Below are positions 7,331 through 16,973 of a stretch of 64,000 nucleotides of DNA, one piece after another. A model generated the notes under the pieces. That model ran no database searches and was not told the DNA's origin. It saw only the letters and a program-made list of their open reading frames with translations. The stretch lies in assembly GCF_003148645.1 (NCBI RefSeq), contig NZ_QGGP01000002.1, positions 560,365 to 624,364 on the forward strand. Direction: 5' to 3'. This stretch comes from Xanthomarina spongicola. GTDB lineage: Bacteria; Bacteroidota; Bacteroidia; Flavobacteriales; Flavobacteriaceae. Numbering within the stretch: the first letter of the stretch is position 1; every line of letters starts with the position of its first letter. The position numbers and the translations under genes were made by a program.

Positions 7331-10078
7331 TTGGCAATTCAAAAACCGAGCCATACTTTTACAAAAATACATTTAAAAGCGTTGCGTACAAACAACTTTT
7401 ACATACTTTTTGCCTTAAGTTTTACAGTGTTTATCAACACTTTTGGCTTCGCTCAAGATATTCCAAATTCTGGAGGAAAAGTAACACCTAAAAAAAGCAA
7501 CGATTCAATTTCAGTAAATGTAAATGATCTTGAAAAATTAGAGCTTTCAGAAGCAGGTCAAGATTCAACTTTACAGGATTCCGTAAAGCCAAAACAAGAG
7601 TTTTTAACTGGTATTGTTACTTACAAAGCCACTGACTATACATCTTTCAACAATAAGGAACAAAAACTTTATTTATATAACGAAGCAGAAGTTTACTATG
7701 AAGATATGGAACTTAAAGCTGGAATTATTGTAATAGATTATGAGAAAAATGAAGTTTATGCTGGACGTATAAAAGATTCATTAGGAAATTACTCACAGAA
7801 ACCATCCTTTAAACAAGGTGATAATTTGGTTGAACCTGATTCCATTCGTTTTAATTTTGATACTGAAAAAGCACTTATTTTTAATTCGAAAACCGAACAA
7901 CAAGGCATGCAGATTTATGCGCCTATTACTAAAAAAGAAAACGATTCGGTAATTTTCTTATATAAAGGGCGTTTTACCACGTCTAAAAATATTGAGAATC
8001 CAGAATATTATTTCCAGGCTAATAAAATTAAATTAGTTCCAAATAAAAAAATTGTAGTTGGTTTAACTAATATGGTAGTTGCCGATGTTCCAACACCAAT
8101 TGGATTACCTTTTGGTTTCTTTCCTTTAACAAAAAAGCAAACCTCTGGAGTTATTATTCCAAGTTTTGGAGAACAAAGTAGTAGAGGTTACTTTCTACAA
8201 AATGGTGGTTATTATTTTGCAATTAGTGATTATTTAGATTTAGCTGTTTTAGGAGATTATTATACAAATGGTAGCTATGGCTTACGTTTTGAGAGTAATT
8301 ATGCTGTACGCTATAAATTTTCTGGAAATTTAGGATTTCGATACGAAAACCTAATAGAAAGTGAACGAGGCTTCCCAGATTATTCAAAATCTACAATCTA
8401 TAATATACGTTGGTCGCATTCACAAGATCCAAAATCTAGTCCAAATTCCAGGTTTTCAGCTTCTGTAAACTTAGGAAGTAGTAAGTATTATAGAGAAACA
8501 ATAAATCAAGTAAATGCTCCAAGTTTTTTAAATAATACTATGGCATCTTCAGTTTCATATTCTAAAACATTTCAAGGAGAGCCACAAGTTAACTTGAGTT
8601 TAGCTGCAACTCATTCTCAAAACACAAATACTGAACAAATAAACATGACTCTACCTACACTACAAGCAAGTGTAAGTAGAATTTATCCTTTCGAACCTAA
8701 AATAGGAACAAAAAAAGGAATTATTCAGAATATAAACTTTCAATATAATATAAGGGCCGAAAACAATATACAAACTACAGATTCTTTATTCTTTAAAAAG
8801 GAAATGTGGGATGATGCAAGATTTGGTGTCAACCATAGTATTCCACTAACAACAAATTTTAAAGTTTTTAAATATTTAAGCTTAAGTGCTGGAACAACAT
8901 TCAATGAAACTTGGACTTTCGAATCTGTAAAAAAATACTATGATGAGGATACTAAGGAAGTAATAACAGAAGTTGATAACGGTTTTGAATCTTTTAGAAG
9001 TTACAATTTTAATGCTAGCTTAGGTACCACATTATATGGTATGTTTAATTTTGAAAAAGAGGGAGAAGATAAAAAGATTAAACAGCTACGCCATGTTATG
9101 AGACCATCGGTAAGTTATATCATAAACCCATCATTCGACCAATATTATGACACTTATGAGATTGTTAGTGCAGATGGATTAACAACTACAGAAGTTGAAT
9201 ATTCGAAATTTGAAAATTCAATTTATGCTACTCCTACTAACAGGTTTTCAAATACAATTGGATTAGGTCTATCTAATAATATTGAAATTAAAGTTCGTGA
9301 CAAGGATTCTACCAAAACAGAACCAAGAAAAATTAAATTATTAGACAATCTTAATTTCAATACTGGATATGATCTTGCAGCAGACTCAATAAATTGGAAC
9401 CCATTAAGAATTACAGGAAGCACACAGTTATTAAAAGATAAAATGTCTGTGAATTTTGGCGCAACATTAAACCCTTATGCTTTAGATAGTAACAATAGTA
9501 TTATTGATATGTGGAATATTGATAATGGTGGAAGTTTATTTAGACTTACAAGTGCCAATGTTACTATGAATTATACCATTTCTAACACTACATTTACAGG
9601 TAGAGAAACAGATGAAAGCAAAGAAGAAAATCTAAGAAGTGGTGGTCGTGCTGATGATTTATTTGGACGATCTCAAGATTTTGCTGATGCTAGTTTTTAT
9701 GAAGATGATGAAGATGAAAAAACGCCAAGTGATTTATATACCAATGTTATACCATGGAGTTTACGTTTAGCTTATGCTGTTAACTATTCTAATGTTAGAC
9801 GTGAAGACGAAATATCTTCTCATTCTTTAATGTTCTCTGGTGATGTTGAACTTTCTCCACGTTGGAAAGTTGGTGCTTCTTCTGGATACGATTTTAAAAA
9901 CAAAGGGGTTACTTATACGTCCCTTCGTTTTGAAAGAGATTTATTAAGCTGGAGAATGAGTTTCAATTGGATTCCATTTGGTGACAGAACGTCCTGGAAC
10001 TTCTTTATTGGTATAAAATCTAATTTACTTAAAGATCTTAAATACGATAAACGTAGACAGCCAGATAAACAATTATAG
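7331..10078 (+). CDS. lptD: LPS-assembly outer-membrane protein LptD
   Basis: A 915-aa LptD-type protein that inserts lipopolysaccharide into the outer leaflet with LptE. A hydrophobic signal segment ends near FGFAQD (about residue 43). An LptA/OstA-like periplasmic region (about 90-230) is followed by a long beta-barrel rich in alternating aromatic strands to the C-terminus. An acidic loop with EDDEDEKTPSD lies near residue 800. The TTG at 7331 overlaps a TAATTTTG promoter-like box (7325-7332), so the in-frame TTG at 7382, just before the signal peptide core, is a credible alternative start. Divergent from the amidase gene. Confidence 0.88.
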   Translation: MAIQKPSHTFTKIHLKALRTNNFYILFALSFTVFINTFGFAQDIPNSGGKVTPKKSNDSISVNVNDLEKLELSEAGQDSTLQDSVKPKQEFLTGIVTYKATDYTSFNNKEQKLYLYNEAEVYYEDMELKAGIIVIDYEKNEVYAGRIKDSLGNYSQKPSFKQGDNLVEPDSIRFNFDTEKALIFNSKTEQQGMQIYAPITKKENDSVIFLYKGRFTTSKNIENPEYYFQANKIKLVPNKKIVVGLTNMVVADVPTPIGLPFGFFPLTKKQTSGVIIPSFGEQSSRGYFLQNGGYYFAISDYLDLAVLGDYYTNGSYGLRFESNYAVRYKFSGNLGFRYENLIESERGFPDYSKSTIYNIRWSHSQDPKSSPNSRFSASVNLGSSKYYRETINQVNAPSFLNNTMASSVSYSKTFQGEPQVNLSLAATHSQNTNTEQINMTLPTLQASVSRIYPFEPKIGTKKGIIQNINFQYNIRAENNIQTTDSLFFKKEMWDDARFGVNHSIPLTTNFKVFKYLSLSAGTTFNETWTFESVKKYYDEDTKEVITEVDNGFESFRSYNFNASLGTTLYGMFNFEKEGEDKKIKQLRHVMRPSVSYIINPSFDQYYDTYEIVSADGLTTTEVEYSKFENSIYATPTNRFSNTIGLGLSNNIEIKVRDKDSTKTEPRKIKLLDNLNFNTGYDLAADSINWNPLRITGSTQLLKDKMSVNFGATLNPYALDSNNSIIDMWNIDNGGSLFRLTSANVTMNYTISNTTFTGRETDESKEENLRSGGRADDLFGRSQDFADASFYEDDEDEKTPSDLYTNVIPWSLRLAYAVNYSNVRREDEISSHSLMFSGDVELSPRWKVGASSGYDFKNKGVTYTSLRFERDLLSWRMSFNWIPFGDRTSWNFFIGIKSNLLKDLKYDKRRQPDKQL

Positions 10079-10102
10079 TGTAATTATTTAATAACTCTTC
10101 CA

Positions 10103-10483
10103 ATGAAAAAAATTATAAACACATCTCTAGCTCCTGCTCCAATTGGTCCTTACAACCAAGCAGTTTTAGTAAATAATATTTTATATACGTCTGGACAGAT
10201 AGCTTTAAACCCAGAAACTATGGAGTTGGTTTTAAACGATATTAAAACGGAAACCAAACAAGTTATGGAAAACTTAAAAGCAGTTTTAAATGCAGCAGAT
10301 ATGACTTTTGAAAACGTTTTTAAAACAACAATATTTATAAGTGATATGCATAATTTCTCGAAAATAAACGAAGTATATGCTACCTACTTTAACGAAGAAA
10401 CTGCTCCAGCACGTGAAACAGTTGAAGTTGCCAATTTACCAAAATTTGTAAATGTTGAAATTAGTATGATGGCTTCAAAATAG
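10103..10483 (+). CDS. ridA: RidA-family enamine/imine deaminase
   Basis: A 126-aa YjgF/YER057c/UK114 protein, the usual full length. It hydrolyses reactive 2-aminoacrylate and related enamines released by PLP enzymes, and works as a cytosolic trimer. The N-terminal APAPIGPYNQAV and ILYTSGQIALNP signatures and the substrate-binding Arg in APARETVEVANLP are present. It starts 24 bp after lptD and could be read from the same transcript, though functions are unrelated. It is convergent with the methyltransferase gene, only 5 bp apart. Confidence 0.92.
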   Translation: MKKIINTSLAPAPIGPYNQAVLVNNILYTSGQIALNPETMELVLNDIKTETKQVMENLKAVLNAADMTFENVFKTTIFISDMHNFSKINEVYATYFNEETAPARETVEVANLPKFVNVEISMMASK

Positions 10484-10488
10484 TATTA

Positions 10489-11034
10489 TTATACTTTCTC
10501 GAAAACATACAGATTATTAAGTCCTAATTGAAATTTTTTCTTTTTTATAAGTTTAAATCCTTTTGAAAATAAAGTTTCAGTATCACTAGGTTTAAAACCA
10601 TAATGCTCTTCTAAACTCATACCATCAACAAGTTTTAACTTTAACAGAACTTCAAGAATAGTATCTACTTGTGGTGAAGGTACTGTTATTATAACACGAC
10701 CTTTAGGCTTTAATAACTTAAAAAAATCTCGAGACATAGTTTCCTGAACTTCTTTAGGAATATGTTCTAAAACTGCAAGCATGGTAATTGCATTAAAAGT
10801 TAAATTTTTTGGAATATCTTCTGGAAATTTTCCTGGCAACAGCGTAAAATAATCTGTTTTAATTTCATGCTCTAAAATTGGATCAATACCATAACTATAA
10901 GAAATATTTTTTTTCCATTTTTCGAACATCACACCATCTACACTTCCTATATCCAAAATAGCATCGTTTTTTCTAATAAATTTTTTGGCTTTATTAATAC
11001 GAACGTTTTGTAAATATCTGTCTAAGGTTTTCAT
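10489..11034 (-). CDS. Class I SAM-dependent methyltransferase
   Basis: A 181-aa Rossmann-fold methyltransferase of the Methyltransf_11/UbiE type. Motif I is AILDIGSVDG (about 25-34), an acidic partner follows in YGIDP, motif IV-like NAITMLAVLEHI sits mid-protein, and the GRVIITVPSP strand follows. Substrate cannot be read from the sequence; small-molecule or glycan targets are common in this group. It lies 18 bp downstream of the S9 peptidase gene on the same strand. Confidence 0.8.
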   Translation of the reverse strand: MKTLDRYLQNVRINKAKKFIRKNDAILDIGSVDGVMFEKWKKNISYSYGIDPILEHEIKTDYFTLLPGKFPEDIPKNLTFNAITMLAVLEHIPKEVQETMSRDFFKLLKPKGRVIITVPSPQVDTILEVLLKLKLVDGMSLEEHYGFKPSDTETLFSKGFKLIKKKKFQLGLNNLYVFEKV

Positions 11035-11052
11035 TTATATATAATTAAACAG

Positions 11053-13428
11053 TTATTCACCAAGTAAACTTTCTTGAAACAACTTGTAAATTCTTGTATA
11101 TTCATCTGTCCAGCTACTAGGCTCCACAAATCCATGACGTTCTATAGGATAAATAGCCATTTCCCAATTTTCTTTACCTAACTCTATTAAACGTTGCGAC
11201 AAACGAACCATGTCTTGAAAATGCACATTATCGTCTATCATTCCATGTAAAATCAATAAATCTCCTTGTAAACCATCTGCAAAATAAATTGGAGAACTCC
11301 TTCTATACGCCAAACTATCTGTTACTGGAGTATTTAATATCCTTGCTGTATAACCATGATTATAAGCTGCCCAATCTCCAACCGAACGAATAGCAGCACC
11401 TGCTTTAAAAGTTTCAGGTTCGTTAAACATAGCCATAAGGGTTATAAAACCTCCATAAGAACCTCCATAAATACCAATTTTATCTTTGTCAATATCATAT
11501 TCGCTTATTAAAAATTCGGCACCATCCACTTGGTCAGACAAATCTTTTCCTCCCATGTGTCTATAAATTCCTGTTCTACAATCTCTCCCATAGCCTGCAC
11601 TACCACGATAATCAATATCTAAAACAGTATAACCGTTATCTACTAACAAATTATGAAACATATACTCTCTATAATAAGAGCTCCACCATTTATGAGCATT
11701 CTGTAAATAACCAGCTCCATGAACAAAAATAACTGCAGCTTTGTTCTTTACTTCTGCTTTTGGCTGATATAATCTAGCATGCACATTTGCTCCATCATCC
11801 GCTTTAAAAGTAATAATTTCTGGAGCTCTCCAAGGATAGCTATCAAAAGTATCAGTTGTTGAATGTGTTATTTGCTTTGGAGTTGATTCTTTTGAAGCAA
11901 ACATCGGATTTTCTTTCACATACAATTCTGTAGGTTTATTTGAATAGGAATACAAAATAGCCATCTGCTTTTCGTCTGGTGAAAGCGTGACATCATTTTT
12001 ACCAATTTTATTGGTTAGAGCAGTAAATTTTCCTCCATGTATAGGCATACTGTAAAACTGACGATCTCCAGGATGGTTCATATTAGAAGTTAAATACCAA
12101 TGCTTTTTATCTTTAGAAATCTGTGGATTGTATATCTCGAATGAACCTTCAGTAAGAGTTTTTATCTTTTTAGAAGTCACATTCATTGAATATAAATGCG
12201 AATACCCTGTTTTCTCAGACATAAACCAAATACTCTTATTGTCTGGCATAAAACCCAAACTTCCTCCTCCATAACCTCCAATTCCAGGTCCTGATATCCA
12301 AGCTTCGTCATGTTGATGGTCTAAGTTTTCAATAGTTCCAGTCTCTATATCCAAAAGTGTAATCCAACGGTCTTTGTAATCGTTTGCAATAATATCTAAA
12401 ATAGCATATTTACCATCTGGACTCCAAGTTGGTCCAGAAATATACCCAATTCGGTTTTCGTTTTTATAAGGTTTGTCTGGATATTCTTTTGTGTACTCTG
12501 GAATATAATTCAAACCATCTAAATTATCTAAAACAACAGGATATGTTTTTCTATTCGCAATATCATAAATAAACATACTGTATTCTGTAAGCTCATCACC
12601 TACTTTAGAACGTGTGTTTTCATCTTCTGTATAACCAGATTCAGTCACATAATGTGGCATGATAGTTTTTTTATTCTCTGGTCTTTTTGCTGTTATATAA
12701 GTCACATATTTTCCATCTGGACTCATTAGTTGATTTAATACCGATTTTCCTTCTAGATAAATTTTCAATGGTTTCTTCGCATCAAAACGCTTCATTAGCG
12801 TATCTCGTTTATCAGATTTTTCCTTGCGTTCTTTTAGTACTTCGAAAAGCTCCAACTGATCATTATAAAGCCATTCATCTTTTTCACTTTTATCTTTTTC
12901 TTTTTCTTCTTTATTTAAGAAATTAGTGACTTGTATAGTTGTTCCTGTAATTATATTCCATTTGTAGATATTCTTTTCTTTTACATAAGCTACTTCTGTA
13001 TCTTTATTAGTAAAATGTACCTGACTTTCATATTCTAATGTTTGGGTTATTTGATTGGTTTTATTAGTGGAAACATCTACTAAATAAATATCGCCATATT
13101 TACTGTATATTTTCTTTGATTTGTTTTTATTGAAAATTACATTTGAAGCTGGTAAAGCATATTCTGTTTCGAAATCAACTTTACTTATTTTATCGTTTTT
13201 TGTATGATATGCATAAAGAGAATCACTTAAATCTGCATTGGGATTCCATTTGAAATAAATAATATCACTTTTACTGGACCAACTAACATTAGATGGTAAA
13301 TAACCAATAAAGTCAGAACCTTGCATAATCTCTTTAATGGTTAATTCAGATACATTATTTATTTGAGCGATACTCAAGAAGCTCATTAGACAAAAACTTA
13401 TATATAACAAAGAGTTTTTCAACTTCAT
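11053..13428 (-). CDS. S9 family prolyl oligopeptidase/dipeptidyl-peptidase-like peptidase
   Basis: A secreted serine peptidase, about 791 aa from the Met at 13428. That start is chosen because it opens a clean signal peptide (KLKNSLLYISFCLMSFLSIAQ), whereas the longer frame adds 36 odd residues. An N-terminal beta-propeller with DPP-IV/TolB-like blades covers most of the first 500 residues. The alpha/beta-hydrolase domain has the nucleophile in GGSYGG (about S657), Asp in HGMIDDN (about 732) and His in ERHGF (about 765). Role: periplasmic peptide degradation, typical of protein-feeding flavobacteria. Confidence 0.9.
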   Translation of the reverse strand: MKLKNSLLYISFCLMSFLSIAQINNVSELTIKEIMQGSDFIGYLPSNVSWSSKSDIIYFKWNPNADLSDSLYAYHTKNDKISKVDFETEYALPASNVIFNKNKSKKIYSKYGDIYLVDVSTNKTNQITQTLEYESQVHFTNKDTEVAYVKEKNIYKWNIITGTTIQVTNFLNKEEKEKDKSEKDEWLYNDQLELFEVLKERKEKSDKRDTLMKRFDAKKPLKIYLEGKSVLNQLMSPDGKYVTYITAKRPENKKTIMPHYVTESGYTEDENTRSKVGDELTEYSMFIYDIANRKTYPVVLDNLDGLNYIPEYTKEYPDKPYKNENRIGYISGPTWSPDGKYAILDIIANDYKDRWITLLDIETGTIENLDHQHDEAWISGPGIGGYGGGSLGFMPDNKSIWFMSEKTGYSHLYSMNVTSKKIKTLTEGSFEIYNPQISKDKKHWYLTSNMNHPGDRQFYSMPIHGGKFTALTNKIGKNDVTLSPDEKQMAILYSYSNKPTELYVKENPMFASKESTPKQITHSTTDTFDSYPWRAPEIITFKADDGANVHARLYQPKAEVKNKAAVIFVHGAGYLQNAHKWWSSYYREYMFHNLLVDNGYTVLDIDYRGSAGYGRDCRTGIYRHMGGKDLSDQVDGAEFLISEYDIDKDKIGIYGGSYGGFITLMAMFNEPETFKAGAAIRSVGDWAAYNHGYTARILNTPVTDSLAYRRSSPIYFADGLQGDLLILHGMIDDNVHFQDMVRLSQRLIELGKENWEMAIYPIERHGFVEPSSWTDEYTRIYKLFQESLLGE

Positions 13429-13611
13429 AACAAATAAAATTAAAGAGAATATTAAGAAAACGAAGTTACTCTTTCTCAACATGAATTCAAACCAAAAAGA
13501 GTTCCGTTTCTTTAAACAATTGTTAATAAAACGCACTTTAAATTTTAAATTTTATATGAAGTATTTTTAATAGAACGTGTATTTTTGATAGTAACCAAAT
13601 ATCTTCCAGAC

Positions 13612-14652
13612 ATGCGAATAGAACAAGACATTAAATTAGGCTTTAAAGACGTGATGATAAGACCAAAACGTTCCACCTTAAAAAGTAGATCTCAGGTTAA
13701 TTTAGAACGAAATTTTACTTTTTTAAACTGTGATTTAACTTGGCATGGTATTCCTATTATGGCAGCAAATATGGATACTGTTGGCACGTTTGAAATGGCT
13801 TTAGCTTTAACAAAGCATAAATTATTTACAGCTATACACAAACATTATACGCTTGAACAATGGAAACAGTTTTTACAAAACGCTCCTAAAAACATAGCCG
13901 ATTATATTGCAGTAAGCACTGGAACTGGAAAACAAGACTTAAAAAAATTAGCCGATATTTTTATCTTAGATCCAAGCTTAAAATTTATTTGTATTGATGT
14001 TGCTAATGGTTATTCTGAACATTTTGTAAGTTTTGTTCAACGTACTAGAGAACAATATCCAGATAAGACCATAATAGCTGGAAATGTGGTTACGGGCGAA
14101 ATGGTTGAAGAATTATTACTTGCAGGTGCAGACATTATTAAAGTTGGTATTGGACCAGGTTCTGTTTGTACTACTCGCGTAAAAACTGGTGTTGGATATC
14201 CACAACTATCAGCCATTATTGAATGTGCAGATGCAGCTCATGGCTTAGGTGGACAAATAATTAGCGATGGTGGTTGTGCTACTCCTGGAGATGTTGCTAA
14301 AGCTTTTGGTGCTGGAGCAGATTTTGTCATGCTTGGAGGTATGTTTGCTGGTCATAATGAAAGTGGTGGAGAAACCATTGAAAGACATGGTAATATCTAC
14401 AAACAGTTTTATGGCATGAGCTCGGAAACAGCTATGGATAAGCATGTTGGTGGTGTTGCAGAATATAGAGCTAGCGAAGGTAAAACGGTTGAAGTTCCAT
14501 ATAAAGGTGATGTTGAAAATACACTACAAGATATTTTAGGAGGATTAAGAAGTACGTGTACTTATGTTGGAGCTCAACGTTTAAAAGAATTGACTAAGCG
14601 TACTACTTTTATTCGTGTTGCAGAACAGGAAAATAGGATTTATACAGAATAA
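13612..14652 (+). CDS. guaC: GMP reductase
   Basis: NADPH-dependent GMP reductase converting GMP to IMP plus ammonia in purine salvage. The ATG at 13612 gives 346 aa and an N-terminus ([20 protein letters not shown]) nearly the same as enterobacterial GuaC, so it is preferred over the TTG at 13585. The active-site Cys is C186 in GPGSVCTTR, with the following KTGVGYPQ. The lack of CBS domains separates it from IMP dehydrogenase. Cytosolic tetramer expected. A hairpin terminator follows the stop directly. Divergent from the S9 peptidase gene. Confidence 0.95.
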   Translation: MRIEQDIKLGFKDVMIRPKRSTLKSRSQVNLERNFTFLNCDLTWHGIPIMAANMDTVGTFEMALALTKHKLFTAIHKHYTLEQWKQFLQNAPKNIADYIAVSTGTGKQDLKKLADIFILDPSLKFICIDVANGYSEHFVSFVQRTREQYPDKTIIAGNVVTGEMVEELLLAGADIIKVGIGPGSVCTTRVKTGVGYPQLSAIIECADAAHGLGGQIISDGGCATPGDVAKAFGAGADFVMLGGMFAGHNESGGETIERHGNIYKQFYGMSSETAMDKHVGGVAEYRASEGKTVEVPYKGDVENTLQDILGGLRSTCTYVGAQRLKELTKRTTFIRVAEQENRIYTE

Positions 14653-14676
14653 ATAAGGGAACCGAAGCTCCCTTAT
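14653..14676. terminator. Hairpin terminator after guaC
   Basis: ATAAGGGA (14653-14660) pairs with TCCCTTAT (14669-14676), followed by ATATTTTT. It starts directly after the guaC stop and also serves the convergent barrel gene ending at 14700. Confidence 0.75.
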
Positions 14677-14699
14677 ATATTTTTAAATAACAAACGTTA

Positions 14700-15509
14700 T
14701 TATTTCATAAACTGTAAATTAACACCAGCTAAAACTTGAAAAACTGGTTGAACTCCTTTTACATATACTGAATATTGTGGTTCCACATACAAATTAAATA
14801 CGGTGTCTCCCATTTTAACAACTTTCCCTATACCTAGCGCAAATGGTACAGAATACGAATCATCTTTAAGATTAAGAACCCAAATTGGTGCTCCTCTTAA
14901 ATACGTTCCTTTCCCTAATTGCCAGAAATAAAATGGTTGAATAGCTGCTAAGTTAGTATCTTTTCTATCACTTTCTCCAGCAAATGAGGCTTGCCATGTT
15001 ATTAACCCACCAAATTGAAACACTGGCGATTTTGCCACAAATGCAACAAAAGCAAAACCTCCTTGCCATTTTCCAGTTCCCAAGGCATCATCACTAGCTG
15101 TTGGTGCTGTAATAGATGGACCAATACCCATAGTAGTAGTCTCATTAGATACAAAATTATAGGATAAAAAGGCATTCATATCACCAAGGCCACTAGTTGT
15201 ATTTACCACACCAAATTGATTTGGCATTCCAATGGTTGAAATTGGCATAGATGCACGTAATAATAATTTTCCTTTTGCGACAGGTTTTGCAAAACGAACC
15301 CAAAAGGTATTCATATATGCATCATCTGGAGCATCAGATAATTTTGGCATATAATAATTTTGAAAGCTTAAGGCAGTCATGTTAGCTAATGGATTGTTAG
15401 CCTGTGCTTCGCTTGAACTAGCAGCTGACTTTTCTTCAGGTTTTGTTTCTTGTGCAAACCCTGAAACTAAACAGAACATAGTAGAGAATAATAGTAATAA
15501 CTTTTTCAT
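14700..15509 (-). CDS. Putative outer-membrane beta-barrel protein, transporter-like
   Basis: About 269 aa from the Met at 15509, which opens a signal peptide (MKKLLLLFSTMFCLVSGFAQ); the longer frame to 15560 adds 17 unlikely residues. After a low-complexity Glu/Ser/Ala linker, the body alternates short amphipathic strands ending in the typical aromatic/hydrophobic barrel terminus (LAGVNLQF). Similar flavobacterial proteins are annotated as hypothetical or misleadingly as neuromedin U. Probably an outer-membrane channel; substrate unknown. No operon partner is evident: it is convergent with guaC and about 335 bp separates it from the next gene upstream. Confidence 0.7.
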   Translation of the reverse strand: MKKLLLLFSTMFCLVSGFAQETKPEEKSAASSSEAQANNPLANMTALSFQNYYMPKLSDAPDDAYMNTFWVRFAKPVAKGKLLLRASMPISTIGMPNQFGVVNTTSGLGDMNAFLSYNFVSNETTTMGIGPSITAPTASDDALGTGKWQGGFAFVAFVAKSPVFQFGGLITWQASFAGESDRKDTNLAAIQPFYFWQLGKGTYLRGAPIWVLNLKDDSYSVPFALGIGKVVKMGDTVFNLYVEPQYSVYVKGVQPVFQVLAGVNLQFMK

Positions 15510-15785
15510 AATATAATGTTGTTTGCTTTTTTCATTATTTAGATAATTAATTTTAGACATTCAGTTATTATCAACAAAATTAAGCTAAAAGTCCTTAACA
15601 ATCTTTTAACTTAAAGTTTTTTTAAATAATTTTACATGGGTAAATACCAACGAAAACCGAAACGAATCCCAAAATTATTCATATTTTTTAATCACTTAAC
15701 ATATTTTAATATTTATAAAATACACTTTATTTATACTGCTTTTTGAATTGTAAGTTTTAACTTAAAGTCTATTTTATTTCAAAAA

Positions 15786-15819
15786 AAGGTCTAGTCTTAT
15801 TATTAAGAAGCTAGACCTT
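15786..15819 (-). terminator. Rho-independent terminator of the HAD phosphatase gene
   Basis: AAGGTCTAG (15786-15794) and CTAGACCTT (15811-15819) form a 9-bp stem. Reading leftward it is followed by a run of at least seven U residues. It begins 26 bp beyond the phosphatase stop codon. Confidence 0.85.
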
Positions 15820-15844
15820 AATTAATAATTGGTATTGGCATTAT

Positions 15845-16909
15845 TTATTTCAAATCAGATGGAAAAATAACTTTCCATTCTGTTTTCATATCAACTACGT
15901 GCCAACCACTAGAATCTGCTTTTTTCATTAATTCATCAGAAAATGTTCCAATATGAGAGTCTGGACCGTAAGCCCATTCTCTATCTGCATCTGTATGGTG
16001 TACCAATCCTTGGAAGGTTTTTGTTCCTTTACTTTGACTCCATTCTAACATTTGCTGATCTCCTGTTGAGTTTCCAAAAGCAAGAATTGGTTTCTTACCA
16101 ATATGTGAATTGATTCCAACAGGTTTTCCAACTTTGTCGTCAATAAAATCAATTTTTGCAATTCTCTTGAGAACTGGCTTCCCATCATTATAATCATAAG
16201 CAACCTGAACACTACTTCCAACTACATTTTGTGTTGGAACTCCATAAACTCTATCTGTCCAAGGGCGCATAAATTCAATTCCTCCTCCTGAAACTATAAA
16301 GACATCAAAATCATTAGCTCTTAAATAATCCAATAATTCAAGCATTGGTTGATAGATCATTTCCGTAAAAAGTCTATCTTTAAATCTTGGGTCTGGTTGT
16401 TTAGCTACAGTAATCCAATTGTTTACTATAGTTTCAAAATCATCTGTAGACATTCCAGCATGCGTAATTGTTACAATTTCTAACAATCCTTTCTCACCAG
16501 ATTCCATCAATGTTTTTTGATCATTTTCTAAAACAGCTTTAAAAGGTTGTTTGTTTTTCCATTCTGGATGCTCGGGAGCTAATGTTTTAATTCTATCAAA
16601 AGCAAATAACAATTGTGCATAAACAGGTTGTTCAGCCCATAAGGTTCCGTCATTATCAAAGGTTGCTATTCTGTCGTTTGGTGAAACGTAATCTGCTCCG
16701 TTTTTATCTGTAACTGCATTTACAAAACTAACAATGGCTTGTTTTGTAGCTCCATCATTCCAAGATGGTAGAGGATCTTTACTTTCTGCTGGTTGCTCTG
16801 TGTTTGCAACCACAGGCTCTTTTGCATTTGTTTGTTCTTTACAAGAAGAAAAAGCGATTAAGAAAGTAAGAACAAAAAAGTAATAAAATGATTTGTTTAT
16901 TTTTTTCAT
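15845..16909 (-). CDS. HAD-family acid phosphatase-like lipoprotein
   Basis: About 354 aa from the Met at 16909, which opens a lipoprotein signal (hydrophobic core then FSSCKEQ). HAD motif I is ATFDNDGTLW, motif II FIVSGGG, a KIDFIDDKVGKP segment supplies the Lys region, and motif IV is AFGNSTGDQQMLEW. This matches secreted haloacid-dehalogenase-like phosphatases or phosphoserine-phosphatase-like enzymes. It follows an arylsulfatase gene with a strong hairpin between them, suggesting linked scavenging of sulfate and phosphate esters outside the inner membrane. Substrate not determined. Confidence 0.85.
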   Translation of the reverse strand: MKKINKSFYYFFVLTFLIAFSSCKEQTNAKEPVVANTEQPAESKDPLPSWNDGATKQAIVSFVNAVTDKNGADYVSPNDRIATFDNDGTLWAEQPVYAQLLFAFDRIKTLAPEHPEWKNKQPFKAVLENDQKTLMESGEKGLLEIVTITHAGMSTDDFETIVNNWITVAKQPDPRFKDRLFTEMIYQPMLELLDYLRANDFDVFIVSGGGIEFMRPWTDRVYGVPTQNVVGSSVQVAYDYNDGKPVLKRIAKIDFIDDKVGKPVGINSHIGKKPILAFGNSTGDQQMLEWSQSKGTKTFQGLVHHTDADREWAYGPDSHIGTFSDELMKKADSSGWHVVDMKTEWKVIFPSDLK

Positions 16910-16927
16910 CGAATTCGTTTTAAAGAA

Positions 16928-16956
16928 ACAAAAGGGTGCAAAATGCACCCTTTTGT
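16928..16956 (-). terminator. 13-bp perfect hairpin between sulfatase and phosphatase genes
   Basis: ACAAAAGGGTGCA (16928-16940) pairs perfectly with TGCACCCTTTTGT (16944-16956) around an AAA loop. Being inside a same-strand gene pair, it could terminate, or reduce, read-through from the sulfatase into the phosphatase gene. Confidence 0.75.
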
Positions 16957-16973
16957 TATTCTGTAAATAAAGT

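Noticed and set aside
12687..12926. Plus-strand frame within the S9 peptidase gene
   Set aside because: Antisense to a well-supported coding region and without any protein-family features.
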